From Choristoneura fumiferana (Eukaryota; Arthropoda; Insecta; Lepidoptera; Tortricidae): 64,000 nucleotides of DNA. The stretch covers positions 1,016,867-1,080,866 of the forward strand of contig NC_133478.1 of assembly GCF_025370935.1 (NCBI RefSeq), in the 5' to 3' direction. Below are positions 63,220-64,000 of this stretch, piece by piece. A model generated the notes under the pieces. That model was given only the letters and a program-made list of their open reading frames with translations. It searched no databases and was not told the DNA's origin. The stretch's first letter is position 1, and the number at the start of each line of letters is the position of its first letter. The position numbers and the translations under genes were made by a program.

Positions 63220-64000
63220 ATTGTTATAAACGATTCATTATTCTTTCTTGGTGCCTTCAACTTGTTTCCAGTCGTTGAACCATACCAGAGAAGAGACCAA
63301 TGAAAATTGTATCGTCGAATACATAACAAAACAAATCAATCGATGATTTTGATTTGACAGTTTCAGTTTTTTTTTTTACTGTTGACATAATAATGACAAT
63401 ACGATGACACAAGCTATTCACACGTGTGATTATTGTATTGAGAATTGAGACCATTATTATCGCTTTATTAAGGATGACTGAGACAGTTTAATTAGTGTGT
63501 AAAAAAAAAGCAAGAGTGAGTTGGAGTGATCTAACCTAAGAGGAAGGAGATTGGAGATTGAAGTGATCAGTGACTGAAAAAGTAGTAATAGTAATAATAA
63601 GGGCTTAGCTATTTTTAAGGATGACTTTTCCTGTAATAAAATTAAACAAAAGAATGGCTTTGGCATTTTTTATCGTTTGTCAGTTTAGTTATGCTGTATA
63701 TACTGTGTTAGTTTAGGTTAGATTTGCCTAAAAAAAGGTTTTTTTTTTAATGAATCGTATAATTTTATCTTTACTTACCACTTTTTTCACAATAGCTTGA
63801 ACAATTTAATGAATTTCAATAGCCTATCTATTCCTACATTTCACATCACATTCCGTTATGAAAAACTTATGATTTTCGAACAAAATTAAATAAAAGAAAT
63901 AAAACGATATTCCCCAAATTTTTTAGTCAACATTTGAGCTATTGTAGAGTAAATAAATATTTATTTTCTTGATACTGAAATAAGGGCTTCATTGTTTATT
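63220..64000. other. Upstream region of the zinc-finger gene
   Basis: AT-rich, with no second gene recognised. The promoter should lie at its left end; no TATA box stands out. Confidence 0.4.

Overview
The window is animal nuclear DNA and almost certainly comes from a moth or butterfly. It is AT-rich, has spliced genes with GT-AG introns, and is packed with repeat types I recognise as typical of Lepidoptera: RTE-like LINEs, tRNA-headed SINEs with a shared LINE-like tail, BEL/Pao and Ty3/gypsy retroelements, hAT-like elements and many short hairpin MITEs. There is no prokaryotic gene organisation, no CRISPR array and no rRNA. There is one 10-base assembly gap at 17287-17296. I cannot name the species.

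Layout. 0.5-7.1 kb: a BEL/Pao LTR retrotransposon with both LTRs and a 5-bp target duplication; pol is open, gag is broken by several frameshifts. 7.1-11.4 kb: MITEs and a hAT-like element with a perfect 8-bp target duplication that carries an RTE LINE fragment. 11.4-14.6 kb: an internally deleted gypsy element whose 5' LTR fragment is fused directly to reverse transcriptase, with an open RT/RNase H/integrase frame. 14.7-20.6 kb: repeats, including an RTE endonuclease fragment. 20.6-35.1 kb: two colinear copies of one segment, each with a TATA promoter, a full-length intronless bZIP gene copy, a second promoterless bZIP copy, and a shared poly(A) signal. Only one of the four bZIP copies, at 29983-30600, is intact; it looks like a CES-2/PAR-type transcription factor. 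35.5-43.2 kb: LINE C-terminal fragments, a complete SINE and hairpin MITEs. 44.7-58.0 kb: a seven-exon Smaug (SAMD4-type) gene on the plus strand, a translational repressor with an RNA-binding SAM domain; its introns are loaded with mobile elements, some very close to splice sites. 58.0-61.7 kb: probable Smaug 3' UTR and intergenic DNA. 61.8-63.2 kb: an intronless ZAD/C2H2 zinc-finger gene on the minus strand, convergent with Smaug.

How the genes fit together. The three host loci (bZIP cluster, Smaug, ZAD zinc finger) are all regulatory genes, but I see no evidence that they work as a system. Most of the unusual content is structural: large palindromes, fold-back elements that carry a tRNA-like half, arrays of short repeated words that differ from locus to locus, tandem hairpins just upstream of a Smaug exon, and a LINE 3' end that supplies most of the sequence in front of the Smaug exon 2 acceptor. 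All calls come from reading the sequence; no database search was possible.
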